Source: Candidatus Nealsonbacteria bacterium
GTDB taxonomy: Bacteria > Patescibacteriota > Minisyncoccia > Minisyncoccales > JAGGXC01
Reading direction: 5' to 3'
NCBI GenBank assembly: GCA_026396195.1
Contig: JAPLXH010000007.1
Coordinates: 99,006 to 146,687, forward strand
DNA: 47,682 nt
Shown: in pieces, positions 31,251 to 38,663 of the stretch
Position numbering within the stretch: the stretch's first letter is position 1
How the letters are laid out: each line of letters opens with the position of its first letter
Translations under genes and position numbers: made by a program
Notes under the pieces: generated by a model
What the model saw: the letters and a program-made list of their open reading frames with translations, nothing else
Databases searched by the model: none
Told to the model about the DNA's origin: nothing

Positions 31251-31308
31251 AAATTTAGAAAAGTTTGATTTTGATTGGGGCTATAGTCAAATTTTAATAA
31301 AAATAAAA

Positions 31309-31339
31309 AACAACCTAAAGATAAGGCTGTTTTTTGTTT
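31309..31339. terminator. Bidirectional terminator
   Basis: AACAACCT pairs with AGGCTGTT (with a G-U pair in the - strand RNA), with T-runs on both sides. It separates the receiver gene from the convergent protease gene. Confidence 0.75.
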
Positions 31340-31349
31340 TATTATTCTA

Positions 31350-32390
31350 TTAAAATTTATCAATTAAAATAGTCGGCAAAATAATTTCTTTTCCTTTTCT
31401 TAAAATTTTTAAGGCGACCGTGTTCCCGACTTTAAATTCCTGAAGAATTTCTTGCAGAGGATTTTTCATGTTGATTTTTTTGTTTTGAATTTCCAAAACT
31501 ATATCCAATTCTTGGATTCCCGCTTTCTCCGCCGGACTTCCCTTAGTTATTGCTTCACCTCCCGGAAATCCTTCAGACACAACTAAAGCGCCATAATTTA
31601 CAGGCAAGCTGCATTCTTGTTGTAATTTTTTATTAACAGGAACGTATCTTAAACCAAGAAATGGCTGGCGGATTTTTCCATATTTTTTAAGCTCTTCCAA
31701 GTCTTTTTTAGCCGTATTAACGGGGATGGCGAAGCCGATATTTTCAGCCCCAAAAACCATTGCGCAGCTAATCCCGATTATTTTTCCGTCAATATCAACC
31801 AAAGGCCCTCCTGAGTTTCCCGGATTGATAGCCGCGTCGGTTTGGATTAAGCCCTTTAAACTTTGGGTGCTTTGTTCTATCGCGTCTACGGCCTGAATAT
31901 TCCGGCTTAATCCCGAAACCACGCCTACGGAAACAGTGTTTTTAAAAGCGCCCAAAGTATTTCCTATGGCAATAGTAGTTTGCCCCAGTTCAAGATTTGA
32001 TGAATCTCCCAATTCTACGACAGGGAGATTTTTTTCGTTTATTTTAATTATAGCGATGTCATTGATTGGATTTCGAGTGAGTATTTCTGCTTTATATTTT
32101 TTACCGTTGTTTAGAATAACGATATATTCGGCTTCAGGGTCAATTACAACATGGCGATTGGTGAATATAATACCTGATTTATTTGCTATAAAACCGGAAC
32201 CGCCGCCTATTTTTACCTTTTTCTTTTCTTTTGGAGTTTCAAGGGGGACATCAAAACCAAAAGAATTTTGGCTAAAAACATCATCTCCAAAGGGCTTAAT
32301 GGGCAGGTCTAAGTATTTAGAAACCGTAATACTCACCACGGCCGGTAAAACTTTTTTTATTGTTTCAATTTTTTTAGATTTTTCTGGCAT
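31350..32390 (-). CDS. HtrA/DegP-type serine protease without visible export signal
   Basis: A 346-aa trypsin-like protease plus one PDZ domain. The catalytic triad is complete: His80 in FTNRHVV, Asp111 in PINDIAIIKI and Ser193 in NPGNSGGPL. The PDZ domain spans about 245-340, with AGIQELDIVLEIQNKKI. Unlike usual DegP/HtrA proteins, the N-terminus (MPEKSKKIETIKKVLPAVVSIT) has no signal peptide or membrane helix, and no upstream in-frame start exists before a stop, so it may act in the cytoplasm or use another route. It is monocistronic, with a tRNA cluster upstream on the other strand. Confidence 0.92.
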   Translation of the reverse strand: MPEKSKKIETIKKVLPAVVSITVSKYLDLPIKPFGDDVFSQNSFGFDVPLETPKEKKKVKIGGGSGFIANKSGIIFTNRHVVIDPEAEYIVILNNGKKYKAEILTRNPINDIAIIKINEKNLPVVELGDSSNLELGQTTIAIGNTLGAFKNTVSVGVVSGLSRNIQAVDAIEQSTQSLKGLIQTDAAINPGNSGGPLVDIDGKIIGISCAMVFGAENIGFAIPVNTAKKDLEELKKYGKIRQPFLGLRYVPVNKKLQQECSLPVNYGALVVSEGFPGGEAITKGSPAEKAGIQELDIVLEIQNKKINMKNPLQEILQEFKVGNTVALKILRKGKEIILPTILIDKF

Positions 32391-32415
32391 TAATCTATTT
32401 TAACATTAAAACAGA

Positions 32416-32444
32416 TTGTATTTCAAGGAAAAATTTGTTATATT
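32416..32444 (+). promoter_or_regulatory. Promoter for the tRNA-Arg(CCU) cluster
   Basis: TTGTAT (32416-32421), 17-nt spacer, TATATT (32439-32444). Confidence 0.5.
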
Positions 32445-32456
32445 ATTATTGATAGA

Positions 32457-32499
32457 GGGGCCTTCGTAGTTCAAGGGACACCTGCCCGCCATAGCTTGA
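32457..32499 (+). pseudogene. Decayed 5' half of a tRNA-Gly-like gene
   Basis: GGGGCCTTCGTAGTTCAAGG resembles an acceptor and D-arm, and CACCTGCCCGCCATAGC resembles a tRNA-Gly(GCC) anticodon arm whose 3' strand is lost. It breaks off directly at the real tRNA-Arg. Confidence 0.5.
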
Positions 32500-32571
32500 G
32501 CCCCTGTAGTTCAACGGATAGAACAAGAGACTCCTAAGCTCTAGATAAAGGTTCAATTCCTTTCAGGGGCA
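32500..32571 (+). tRNA. tRNA-Arg (anticodon CCU)
   Basis: Acceptor GCCCCTG/CAGGGGC, T-arm AAAGG-TTCAATT-CCTTT, anticodon loop CTCCTAA (CCU). The anticodon stem AGAGA/GCTCT has an A-G mismatch at its last pair. Discriminator A. Confidence 0.88.
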
Positions 32572-32640
32572 TTGGCGATGGCAGACGGGGAACTCCTCAC
32601 TCCTAAGGAGGAAATGGAAGTTCGATTCTTCCCGGGGGCA
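32572..32640 (+). pseudogene. tRNA-Arg(CCU)-like copy with broken acceptor stem
   Basis: Anticodon arm CCTCA-CTCCTAA-GGAGG and T-arm GGAAG-TTCGATT-CTTCC are intact, and the 3' end reads CGGGGGCA. The 5' side, TTGGCGA, cannot pair with it. It shares the odd A-G anticodon-stem mismatch with the gene just upstream. Confidence 0.55.
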
Positions 32641-32652
32641 TAAAAAGAAAAT

Positions 32653-33030
32653 ATGTCTAAAAAACCCATTCTTTTTACATCTTTAATCCTGCTTTCAATA
32701 GTTTCTTTTCTTTTTTCCATTGGACTAATAATCGGTTATATTGGGGGAAGGTTTTTTACCAAAAAAATAATAGATGAAAAGAGCAGAATGAAGCCCGTAG
32801 TTTTTAGTATTAAAAATTGGCAAGTTCATTTGCATCATTGGTTTTTAGGGATAGTCGCCGTTTTGACAAGCTTGGTTTTGGGTTTTCCCGACCATCTTAC
32901 AGCGGGTTACTACGGTATCTTGGGAGGGATAATTTTGCAGGATATTTATTGGGACAGAAATTTATATCAGAAGCATTTTTATTTCAATAATAAGTGGTAT
33001 AAAGTTTTAGCCAGAACTAAAAAAAATTAA
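32653..33030 (+). CDS. Small membrane protein with HLHH motif
   Basis: A 125-aa protein of unknown function. Membrane segments are seen at about 8-33 (TSLILLSIVSFLFSIGLIIGYI), about 63-80 (GIVAVLTSLVLGFP) and about 84-98. Between them NWQVHLHHWFLG places three His residues at a membrane edge, which could bind metal. It lies between tRNA genes with only 4 nt to tRNA-Ala, so it is probably part of their transcript. Confidence 0.6.
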   Translation: MSKKPILFTSLILLSIVSFLFSIGLIIGYIGGRFFTKKIIDEKSRMKPVVFSIKNWQVHLHHWFLGIVAVLTSLVLGFPDHLTAGYYGILGGIILQDIYWDRNLYQKHFYFNNKWYKVLARTKKN

Positions 33031-33034
33031 TTTT

Positions 33035-33105
33035 GGGCCCATAGTCTAACGGTAAAACACTTCCATGGCATGGAAGAGTTGAGGGTTCGATTCCCTCTGG
33101 GTCCA
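33035..33105 (+). tRNA. tRNA-Ala (anticodon GGC)
   Basis: Acceptor GGGCCCA/TGGGTCC contains the G3-U70 alanine identity pair. Anticodon loop ATGGCAT (GGC), T-loop TTCGATT, discriminator A. Confidence 0.93.
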
Positions 33106-33156
33106 CTGTTGTTTGTTTTTTGATTAATTAAAGCCCATTATTTTTTTGTCGGGAAA

Positions 33157-33243
33157 GGAGGGGTGCCTGAGTGGTTTAAAGGGATGGTTTCGAAAACCAT
33201 TGTGGAAGAGATTCTACCGTGAGTTCAAATCTCACCCCCTCCG
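33157..33243 (+). tRNA. tRNA-Ser (anticodon CGA)
   Basis: Acceptor GGAGGGG/CCCCTCC, anticodon arm ATGGT-TTCGAAA-ACCAT (CGA), long variable arm, T-loop TTCAAAT, discriminator G as usual for serine. Confidence 0.93.
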
Positions 33244-33384
33244 CCTTCGCCTCGCTGAAGCTCGGTTTCGGCGCGATAAAATCCGCCAAGACGAGCGAAA
33301 GCGGGATTCGCTTCGCCGAAGCTTTAGCGAAGGCGAGCTTCGTTTTAGCTCCGGCGAGACGCAGTCCGCCATAAAAAATCCGTA
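33244..33384. repeat. GC-rich palindromic repeat cluster after tRNA-Ser
   Basis: Repeated CTTCGC/GCGAAG motifs: CCTTCGCCTCGCTGAAGC, GATTCGCTTCGCCGAAGC and AGCGAAGGCGAGCTTCG. They can fold into several alternative hairpins. It is much richer in GC than its surroundings and has no gene. Confidence 0.65.
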
Positions 33385-33414
33385 AAGGAGAACAAATTTA
33401 AAAATTTATTTTTT

Positions 33415-33792
33415 ATGATTAACTTTTTAAATAAAAAAAACAAAGAACCAAAAAACTTTAAAGAAATTTTAAGTTGTTTTAAGGCGCTGGAAAATAATTT
33501 TAAAAAGATTTCCCAAGAACTGGAAGCGTTAAAAGAGGAAAACAAGTTTTCGATTCAAAAAGTGGGAATTGTTAGGTTCAGTCCTTTCAATAAAGGGGGA
33601 GGAGACCAAAGTTTTTCCATCGCCTTGCTTAATAGCGCAGATACTGGTATTGTGATTACCAACTTGTTTAACGGCGAGGAAAGTCGTATTTACGGTAAAT
33701 CGATAAAAGACGGCAAGTCTTCTTATTGCTTAACCAAAGAAGAGGAAGAGGCGATAATTGAAGCTAAAAAATATAAAGATTCTTTAAAATAA
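33415..33792 (+). CDS. DUF4446 family protein
   Basis: A 125-aa protein matching the DUF4446 pattern: an N-terminal coiled coil (about 15-42), then VGIVRFSPFNKGGGDQSFSI, ALLNSADTGIVITNLFNGEE, SRIYGKSIKDGKSSYCLTKEEEEAI. The family usually has a membrane helix at the N-terminus, and none is visible here. Function unknown. It precedes infB by 45 nt on the same strand. Confidence 0.82.
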   Translation: MINFLNKKNKEPKNFKEILSCFKALENNFKKISQELEALKEENKFSIQKVGIVRFSPFNKGGGDQSFSIALLNSADTGIVITNLFNGEESRIYGKSIKDGKSSYCLTKEEEEAIIEAKKYKDSLK

Positions 33793-33837
33793 AAATTACT
33801 TGATTATTGCCAAATAATCCTTTTTTATTTATCACAA

Positions 33838-35322
33838 ATGGAAATTGTAAAAGAAAATAAAAATTTAACAGCTCGGCCGCCGGTAGCGGTCTTGATGGGC
33901 CATATTGACCACGGAAAATCGAGTTTGCTTTGCGCAATAAAGGATTTTGAAATTACAGAGAACGAATCAGGCGGCATTACTCAGCATATTAACGCTTACG
34001 AGGTGGAGCACGAAGGTAAAAAAATAACTTTTATTGATACTCCAGGGCACGAAGCTTTTTCAGCGATGCGTTCGAGAGGGGCTAAGGTGGCTGACCTTTG
34101 CGTTTTGGTGATAGACGCCGAAGAGGGGGTAAAAGTTCAAACCAAAGAAGTTATTTCCCATATTAAAAATTGTTCCTTGCCCGTTATTGTGGCTTTAAAC
34201 AAAATTGACAAGCCTCAGGCTAATCCGGAAAGAACAAAAAGAGAATTGGCTCAAAATGATATTGTAGTTGAAACTCTGGGCGGGAAAATTCCAAGCGTTG
34301 AAGTTTCGGCTAAAACCAAAAAAGGCATTCCTGAGCTTTTAGATCTGATTTTATTGGTTGCGGAAATGGAAAATTTAAAAGTTGATTTATCAAAGCCGCC
34401 CGAAGGCGTGATAATTGAGTCTTATTTGGACAGCCAAAGAGGGCCTACAGCCACTTTATTATTGAAGGAAGGAATATTAAAGAGGGGCGAGATTATCGGT
34501 ACAAATTCAGCGTTTGGCAAAATTAAAATTTTAGAAAATTTTCAAGGGAAATTGATTAACGAAGTTTTACCTTCAATGCCGGCTATTATCTTAGGCCTTG
34601 AAAAAGTTCCCAAAATCGGAGAAAGTTTTAAAAGGTTCGCTACTCTGGAAGAAGCCCAGCAAAATACAAAAATAGAGCGAAAAGAAGGAATCAGCCGAAA
34701 TTTTATTATTAATAGCGATTCCGATAAAAAAATACTTAATTTTATTTTAAAAGCCGATGTTTTCGGCTCCTTGGAAGTTATCGAAGAAATCTTGAAAAAT
34801 CTCTATAAAGAACAAATAGAAATTAAAATTTTAAAATCAGGGGTCGGAGAAATATCCGAGGAAGATTTAAAAATGGCGCAATTATTTAAAACCAAAATTT
34901 TAGGCTTTAAAGTTAAAGTCAATCCTCAGGTTTTGAACGCCGCCCAGTTCAGCAAGGTAAAAATAATAACCTTTGACATAATCTACAATTTAGTCCAGGC
35001 CGTCAAAGAAATGGCGGAAAAAGAGTTGAAACCAAAGGAAGGATTTAAGGAAATAGGGCAAGCCAGGGTTTTGGCGGTATTTATAAGCGATAAAAATCGG
35101 CAAGTAATTGGAGCTAAAGTTTTTAAAGGGGAGGCTTTGAAAGGCGCGAAAATCGAAGTTTTGAGCAATGGCGAGGCAACCGGAGAGGGAAAATTAATTA
35201 ATCTTCAAAGAAACAAAAAAACCATAGAGAAAATCCAAAAGGGCAATGATTGCGGTATTCTGTTCGAGGGAAACGTAAAAGTTAAAGAAGGGGATATTTT
35301 AATAATCAAAACGTATGGCTAG
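33838..35322 (+). CDS. infB: Translation initiation factor IF-2 (short form)
   Basis: The GTPase that brings initiator tRNA to the 30S subunit. G1 is GHIDHGKS (21-28), G3 is DTPGHEAF (from residue 67), G4 is NKID, and the switch region contains GGITQHI. Domains II, III and IV follow ([15 protein letters not shown]-like region, [32 protein letters not shown]). At 494 aa it lacks nearly all of the long N-terminal extension of common bacterial IF-2. It overlaps rbfA by 8 nt. Confidence 0.96.
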   Translation: MEIVKENKNLTARPPVAVLMGHIDHGKSSLLCAIKDFEITENESGGITQHINAYEVEHEGKKITFIDTPGHEAFSAMRSRGAKVADLCVLVIDAEEGVKVQTKEVISHIKNCSLPVIVALNKIDKPQANPERTKRELAQNDIVVETLGGKIPSVEVSAKTKKGIPELLDLILLVAEMENLKVDLSKPPEGVIIESYLDSQRGPTATLLLKEGILKRGEIIGTNSAFGKIKILENFQGKLINEVLPSMPAIILGLEKVPKIGESFKRFATLEEAQQNTKIERKEGISRNFIINSDSDKKILNFILKADVFGSLEVIEEILKNLYKEQIEIKILKSGVGEISEEDLKMAQLFKTKILGFKVKVNPQVLNAAQFSKVKIITFDIIYNLVQAVKEMAEKELKPKEGFKEIGQARVLAVFISDKNRQVIGAKVFKGEALKGAKIEVLSNGEATGEGKLINLQRNKKTIEKIQKGNDCGILFEGNVKVKEGDILIIKTYG

Positions 35323-35665
35323 AGAACGGGTTCCAAGGGTAAATGAATTAATAAAAAGAGAGTTAAATAATATTTTATTAAGGGAATTGGATTTTCCCAG
35401 GGACACTTTGATTACCCTGACCCGGGTGGAAACTTCTTCCAACTTGATTCAATCCAAAGTTTACGTCAGCGTTATGCCGGAAAACCAGTATGGAAAAGTT
35501 TCGCTTTTTTTAAATAAAGAAATTTTCAGTATCCAGCAATCTTTAAATAAAAGGCTGAAAATGAGGCCTACTCCTAAAATTATTTTTGTCAGAGAAAAAG
35601 AGGTTCAAAAAGCGGATAAAGTTGAAGAAATTCTGGAAAAGATTACTGAAAACAAGGACAATTGA
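35315..35665 (+). CDS. rbfA: Ribosome-binding factor A
   Basis: A single KH-like domain protein for 16S rRNA maturation in the 30S subunit. The 116-aa sequence starts [24 protein letters not shown] and shows the family's LITLTRVETSSNLIQSKVYVSV and RPTPKIIFVRE. It is translationally coupled to infB, the usual bacterial order. Confidence 0.94.
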   Translation: MARERVPRVNELIKRELNNILLRELDFPRDTLITLTRVETSSNLIQSKVYVSVMPENQYGKVSLFLNKEIFSIQQSLNKRLKMRPTPKIIFVREKEVQKADKVEEILEKITENKDN

Positions 35666-35689
35666 AAAAAAATAAAAAATTGTTAGAAT
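35662..35689 (+). promoter_or_regulatory. Promoter for tRNA-Cys and tRNA-Leu
   Basis: TTGAAA (35662-35667), 16-nt spacer, TAGAAT (35684-35689), 8 nt before tRNA-Cys. Confidence 0.6.
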
Positions 35690-35697
35690 AGAATGAC

Positions 35698-35769
35698 GGC
35701 CTGGTAGCCAAGTAGCAAGGCATCGGTCTGCAAAACCGATATACGTGGGTGCAACTCCCGCCCAGGCCT
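35698..35769 (+). tRNA. tRNA-Cys (anticodon GCA)
   Basis: Acceptor GGCCTGG/CCAGGCC, anticodon arm TCGGT-CTGCAAA-ACCGA (GCA), discriminator U as expected for Cys. The T-loop reads TGCAACT, with G in place of the nearly universal U55. Confidence 0.92.
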
Positions 35770-35780
35770 CAAGTAGATTT

Positions 35781-35867
35781 GCCCGGGTGGTGGAACTGGC
35801 ATACACGAGAGACTTAAAATCTCTTGACCGTAAGGTCTTGTGGGTTCAACTCCCGCCCCGGGCACCA
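35781..35867 (+). tRNA. tRNA-Leu (anticodon UAA), CCA encoded
   Basis: Acceptor GCCCGGG/CCCGGGC, anticodon arm AGAGA-CTTAAAA-TCTCT (UAA), long variable arm, T-loop TTCAACT. A discriminator A is followed by CCA in the DNA, which the other tRNAs here lack. Confidence 0.92.
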
Positions 35868-35871
35868 AAAC

Positions 35872-35905
35872 AAAAACAGCCATCGTATAAAATGGCTGTT
35901 TTTGT
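35872..35905. terminator. Bidirectional terminator
   Basis: AAAACAGCCAT pairs with ATGGCTGTTTT with T-runs on both strands. It ends the tRNA-Cys/Leu transcript and the convergent 3D-domain gene. Confidence 0.85.
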
Positions 35906-35913
35906 TATTTTCG

Positions 35914-36408
35914 TTAGTTTTCCAAAACTTCTATGTAAGTTAGCTTTGCCCCGAATTTTTGGGCTTCTTCTTTGGAAGGAAACCAAATATCTACATGATA
36001 AAAGCCTGCTCTTCCGTTCATTCTGTCTTCAACAACGAAGATTTCGTTATCGTAAAGTTCGGGTATCCTTATTTCGGTTCCAAAAGGCAACAAGTTATTG
36101 GCAACAATTCCATCTCTTACCCAGGTTCCCTGGGCAGTAATAAAAGGAGTGTCATCGGTTTCTTCCGGAGTAGAAGAGTATCCGGTGATGACCACCTTCA
36201 TTTTTTTAGTTACTTTTTTTGGAGCGGAAGAATCACTTAAAGCCGCTAGGCTATTGTCCTGGATAATAATTAGGCTTTTGTCCGGGTCTTGGGGTTGATT
36301 TTCAACCACCGAAGCCTTGATTGATTTTATTCCTAAAAAAACCAAGGAAATAATCATTATAATTACTGAAAAGAACAAAATAGTAAGAATTTTCTTTGAA
36401 TTTAACAT
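35914..36408 (-). CDS. 3D-domain protein, cell-wall-active type
   Basis: From ATG 36408, 164 aa: an N-terminal membrane anchor or signal (KKILTILFFSVIIMIISLVF), a linker, then a 3D (Asp-Asp-Asp) domain with MKVVITGYSSTPEETDDTPF, AQGTWVRDGIVANNLLPFGT, VVEDRMNGR and HVDIWFPSKEEAQKFG. The 3D domain shares the double-psi barrel fold of MltA/RlpA-like lytic enzymes; the acidic residues in ETDDT, EDRM and VDIW are the likely active site. It probably acts on peptidoglycan outside the membrane. A longer start (36471) has no support. Confidence 0.85.
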   Translation of the reverse strand: MLNSKKILTILFFSVIIMIISLVFLGIKSIKASVVENQPQDPDKSLIIIQDNSLAALSDSSAPKKVTKKMKVVITGYSSTPEETDDTPFITAQGTWVRDGIVANNLLPFGTEIRIPELYDNEIFVVEDRMNGRAGFYHVDIWFPSKEEAQKFGAKLTYIEVLEN

Positions 36409-36538
36409 ATTTGCTGGATTTAATTGGTTTTCAACCTTTAAGCCAATGGGTAATAAAAAAAGATATCCCATAAAAGATATCCTCGCGTTTCATGTCCTTA
36501 TTCTATATTTTCCATAGGAAATGTCAAGTGCTAAAGAT

Positions 36539-36564
36539 AAAAACGCCAATATTTGGCGTTTTTG
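36539..36564. terminator. Bidirectional terminator
   Basis: AAACGCCAA faces TTTGGCGTTT with T-runs on either strand. It ends the GIY-YIG gene on the - strand. Confidence 0.8.
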
Positions 36565-36583
36565 TCCCAAGACAGGGCATTTT

Positions 36584-36829
36584 TTATTTTAGAGCAAAAA
36601 GTTGTCTCAATTTTTTTCTTCCGCCGCCGTTTTTCCAGTATTGTTCTCTCTTTTTGGCTTCTTGCGCTGTAATAAATTCTTCAGAGAATAGTAGCTTTAA
36701 TGGTTTCCTATGTTTTGTGGCTATTACTTGTCCAGAATTGTGCAGTTTTAATCTTCTTTTCAAATTATTTGTATAACCAACATAAGTTCTCATGTCTTTC
36801 AAGCTTTGGAGAATGTATATGTAATACAT
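36584..36829 (-). CDS. GIY-YIG nuclease domain protein
   Basis: An 81-aa single-domain protein of the small GIY-YIG (UPF0213/YhbQ-like) family: YYIYILQS for the first motif, TYVGYTNNLKRRLKLHN for the second with its conserved Arg, and the late Glu in KREQYWKNGGGRKKL. Such proteins are thought to cleave DNA, perhaps in repair; the exact substrate is unknown. It stands alone between a terminator and the repeat next to tRNA-Gly. Confidence 0.9.
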   Translation of the reverse strand: MYYIYILQSLKDMRTYVGYTNNLKRRLKLHNSGQVIATKHRKPLKLLFSEEFITAQEAKKREQYWKNGGGRKKLRQLFALK

Positions 36830-36857
36830 GGCTCAAGAATACGTAAAAATTAGAGAG

Positions 36858-36920
36858 CGGGCCGCCCACTCCTTTTGGAGTGGGACGAGCCTCGCTCAAA
36901 ATGCCTTGCATTTTGAGCGG
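36858..36920. repeat. Double-hairpin intergenic repeat, copy 2 (intact)
   Basis: CCCACTCC-tttt-GGAGTGGG followed by CGCTCAAAATGC-ctt-GCATTTTGAGCG, both perfect stems, the second running into the 3' end of tRNA-Gly(GCC). Copy 1 is at 7484-7549. Confidence 0.75.
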
Positions 36921-36987
36921 GTGAGCGGACTCGAACCGCCCTTACTACCTTGGCAAGGTAGAGTAATAACCACTATACTACACCCGC
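36916..36987 (-). tRNA. tRNA-Gly (anticodon GCC)
   Basis: Acceptor GCGGGTG/CACCCGC with one adjustment, anticodon arm CTACC-TTGCCAA-GGTAG (GCC), T-loop TTCGAGT, discriminator U. Last of the - strand tRNA run. Confidence 0.92.
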
Positions 36988-36994
36988 CTATCTG

Positions 36995-37067
36995 TGCCAC
37001 GGGCCAGACTTGCACTGGCGACCTTATCTTTTTCAGAGATACGCTCCACTACCTGAGCTACCGTGGC
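36995..37067 (-). tRNA. tRNA-Phe (anticodon GAA)
   Basis: Acceptor GCCACGG/CCGTGGC, anticodon arm TATCT-CTGAAAA-AGATA (GAA), discriminator A. T-loop TGCAAGT has G in place of U55, as in tRNA-Cys. Confidence 0.92.
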
Positions 37068-37111
37068 GTATAATTAAATATGGCAATCCTGAAAGATTTA
37101 TCTAAACAGGG

Positions 37112-37184
37112 TGGGCGCGTCCTGACTCGAACAGGAGGCCTTCTCGGTGTAAACGAGACGCTCTACCAACTGAGCTACGCGCCC
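37112..37184 (-). tRNA. tRNA-Val (anticodon UAC)
   Basis: Acceptor GGGCGCG/CGCGCCC, anticodon loop TTTACAC (UAC), T-loop TTCGAGT, discriminator A. Confidence 0.92.
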
Positions 37185-37190
37185 TTTTTG

Positions 37191-37274
37191 TGCCCAGGGT
37201 GGGACTTGAACCCACACGCCTTAAAAAGGCATAGAGCCTCAGTCTATCGCGTATACCGATTCCGCCACCTGGGC
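37191..37274 (-). tRNA. tRNA-Leu (anticodon GAG)
   Basis: Acceptor GCCCAGG/CCTGGGC, anticodon arm ATAGA-CTGAGGC-TCTAT (GAG), long variable arm, T-loop TTCAAGT. It begins 5 nt after the rplS stop. Confidence 0.92.
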
Positions 37275-37279
37275 TTTAT

Positions 37280-37678
37280 TTATTTTTTTATTTCAACCTC
37301 TTTTTTCTCTTTTTTGTTTTTTTCTTCCTTTTCTAACTCGCTTGCTTTAAGTCTCGCTCTAATGCCGGTAGCTTCTCTTAAATAATAAAGCTTTGCCCTT
37401 CTTACCTTTCCTCTTTTCACTTTTTCTATTTTTTCAATAATTGGAGAGTGCAAGGGGAATATTTTTTCCACTCCGATTCCGGAAACCATTTTTCTTACGG
37501 TAATGGTAGAAGAAATTCCTTTTCCGTGTTTTCTGGCTAGCACCAAACCTTCAAAAATCTGAGTTTTATCTTGTCCGCTGATATTTATTTTATGGTGAAT
37601 CCTAACTGTATCTCCCGGACGGATATCAACAAAATCATTTCTTAAGGCGGGATTAAATTTTTCATTTTTATTCGTCAT
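37280..37678 (-). CDS. rplS: 50S ribosomal protein L19
   Basis: L19 sits at the 30S-50S interface. The 132-aa protein shows the family features DIRPGDTVRIHHKI, QIFEGLVLARKHGKGISSTI, TVRKMVSGIGVEKIFPLHSP and KVKRGKVRRAKLYYLRE, with a Lys/Glu-rich C-terminal tail. It overlaps the upstream pseudouridine synthase gene by 11 nt, and a tRNA-Leu follows directly, so tRNAs and protein genes share one transcript. Confidence 0.96.
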   Translation of the reverse strand: MTNKNEKFNPALRNDFVDIRPGDTVRIHHKINISGQDKTQIFEGLVLARKHGKGISSTITVRKMVSGIGVEKIFPLHSPIIEKIEKVKRGKVRRAKLYYLREATGIRARLKASELEKEEKNKKEKKEVEIKK

Positions 37679-38384
37679 TTTCTTTTAAAGTTTTAATTAT
37701 TTTGTTTAAATTTTCGGGCAATTTCGACTCAAATTCCCTGTTTTCTTTTGGCGATAAATTAATTTTAAGATAATTAGCGTGTAAAAATTGCCTGTCCAAG
37801 CCCTTGGGACAGTGCTGATTTTTAAAGCTATAAAGTTTGTCTCCGGCAATGGGGTGTCCGATTGAGTTTAAATGACACCTAATTTGATGTTTTCTTCCGG
37901 TTTTGGGCTCTATTTCCAAAAGGGTAAATCCTTTAAATCTTTTTAAAACCTTATAACAGGTTTCAGCTTCCCTTTTTCCTTTAGGATTTTCTTCCAAAAA
38001 GAAAGCCTTTTGTTTTCTTCGGTCCTTAAGCGAGCGGCCGATCAAGGTTTTAATTTTACCTTTATTCTCTTTTATATTTCCCGCTACTAAGGCCAAATAT
38101 TTTTTAGCTACCAATCCTTCTTTAAACTGTTTTTGTAAAAACAATAAGCTATCATTGTTCTTGGCTACCAGTAAAATTCCGGAAGTGTCTTTGTCTAGTC
38201 GGTGGACTATGCCATATCTTGGAGAAAGTCCGGTTTTTTTTATTTCCGGTTTTTTCTCAATCAGATAATCAATCAAAGTTTTCTCTCCGCCAGACGGCGA
38301 ACTACCTTCAGGAAACACAATAATTCCGGCTGTTTTATCTACCACTAAAACATTATCATTCTCGTAAATAATTTTCAACTCCAT
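37668..38384 (-). CDS. RluA-family pseudouridine synthase without S4 domain
   Basis: A 238-aa RNA pseudouridine synthase. The catalytic Asp64 lies in GIVHRLDKDTSGILLVAKN; KKYLALVAGNI and PKTGRKHQIRCHLNSIGHPI are further family motifs. The S4 RNA-binding domain at the N-terminus of RluC/RluD is missing, so the exact target (23S rRNA or tRNA) cannot be told. The ATG lies a single nucleotide after the discriminator base of tRNA-Val, so tRNA 3' processing would release a leaderless mRNA. Confidence 0.92.
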   Translation of the reverse strand: MELKIIYENDNVLVVDKTAGIIVFPEGSSPSGGEKTLIDYLIEKKPEIKKTGLSPRYGIVHRLDKDTSGILLVAKNNDSLLFLQKQFKEGLVAKKYLALVAGNIKENKGKIKTLIGRSLKDRRKQKAFFLEENPKGKREAETCYKVLKRFKGFTLLEIEPKTGRKHQIRCHLNSIGHPIAGDKLYSFKNQHCPKGLDRQFLHANYLKINLSPKENREFESKLPENLNKIIKTLKENDE

Positions 38385-38385
38385 G

Positions 38386-38458
38386 TGGGCGCGACAGGAC
38401 TTGAACCTGTGGCCTTCTCGATGTCACCGAGACGCTCTGCCAACTGAGCTACGCGCCC
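38386..38458 (-). tRNA. tRNA-Val (anticodon GAC)
   Basis: Acceptor GGGCGCG/CGCGCCC, anticodon arm TCTCG-GTGACAT-CGAGA (GAC), T-loop TTCAAGT, discriminator A. Directly upstream of the pseudouridine synthase gene. Confidence 0.93.
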
Positions 38459-38493
38459 ATTAATGCGCGTGATAATGGTATCTATTTTGTTGG

Positions 38494-38565
38494 TGGGCGT
38501 GGATGGGATCGAACCATCGACCCCCACTTTATAAGAGTGGTGCTCTACCACTGAGCTACACGCCC
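38494..38565 (-). tRNA. tRNA-Ile (anticodon UAU)
   Basis: Acceptor GGGCGTG/CACGCCC, anticodon arm CCACT-CTTATAA-AGTGG (UAU), T-loop TTCGATC, discriminator A. First gene of the - strand tRNA/rplS run. Confidence 0.93.
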
Positions 38566-38620
38566 TTTTGCGTGAATATTTTTAGTTTATCGAATTTTAC
38601 TAAGTTAGTCAATTATAAAA

Positions 38621-38663
38621 TTGACCCTCCTTCTCCCTCGACTGCGCTCGGGATTCGGACGGG
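38621..38663. repeat. Palindromic repeat upstream of purB
   Basis: TTGACCC (38621) and GGGTTGACA (38661) bracket CTCCCTCGACTGCGCTCGGG, a relative of the CCCTTCGAC...CTCAGGG repeat. The right edge supplies the purB -35 box. Confidence 0.55.

Noticed and set aside
33146-33385. 79-aa ORF
   Set aside because: It is tRNA-Ser plus the palindromic cluster read through.
36828-37385. 81-aa and 101-aa ORFs on the + strand
   Set aside because: They are antisense readings of the tRNA-Gly, Phe, Val and Leu genes.
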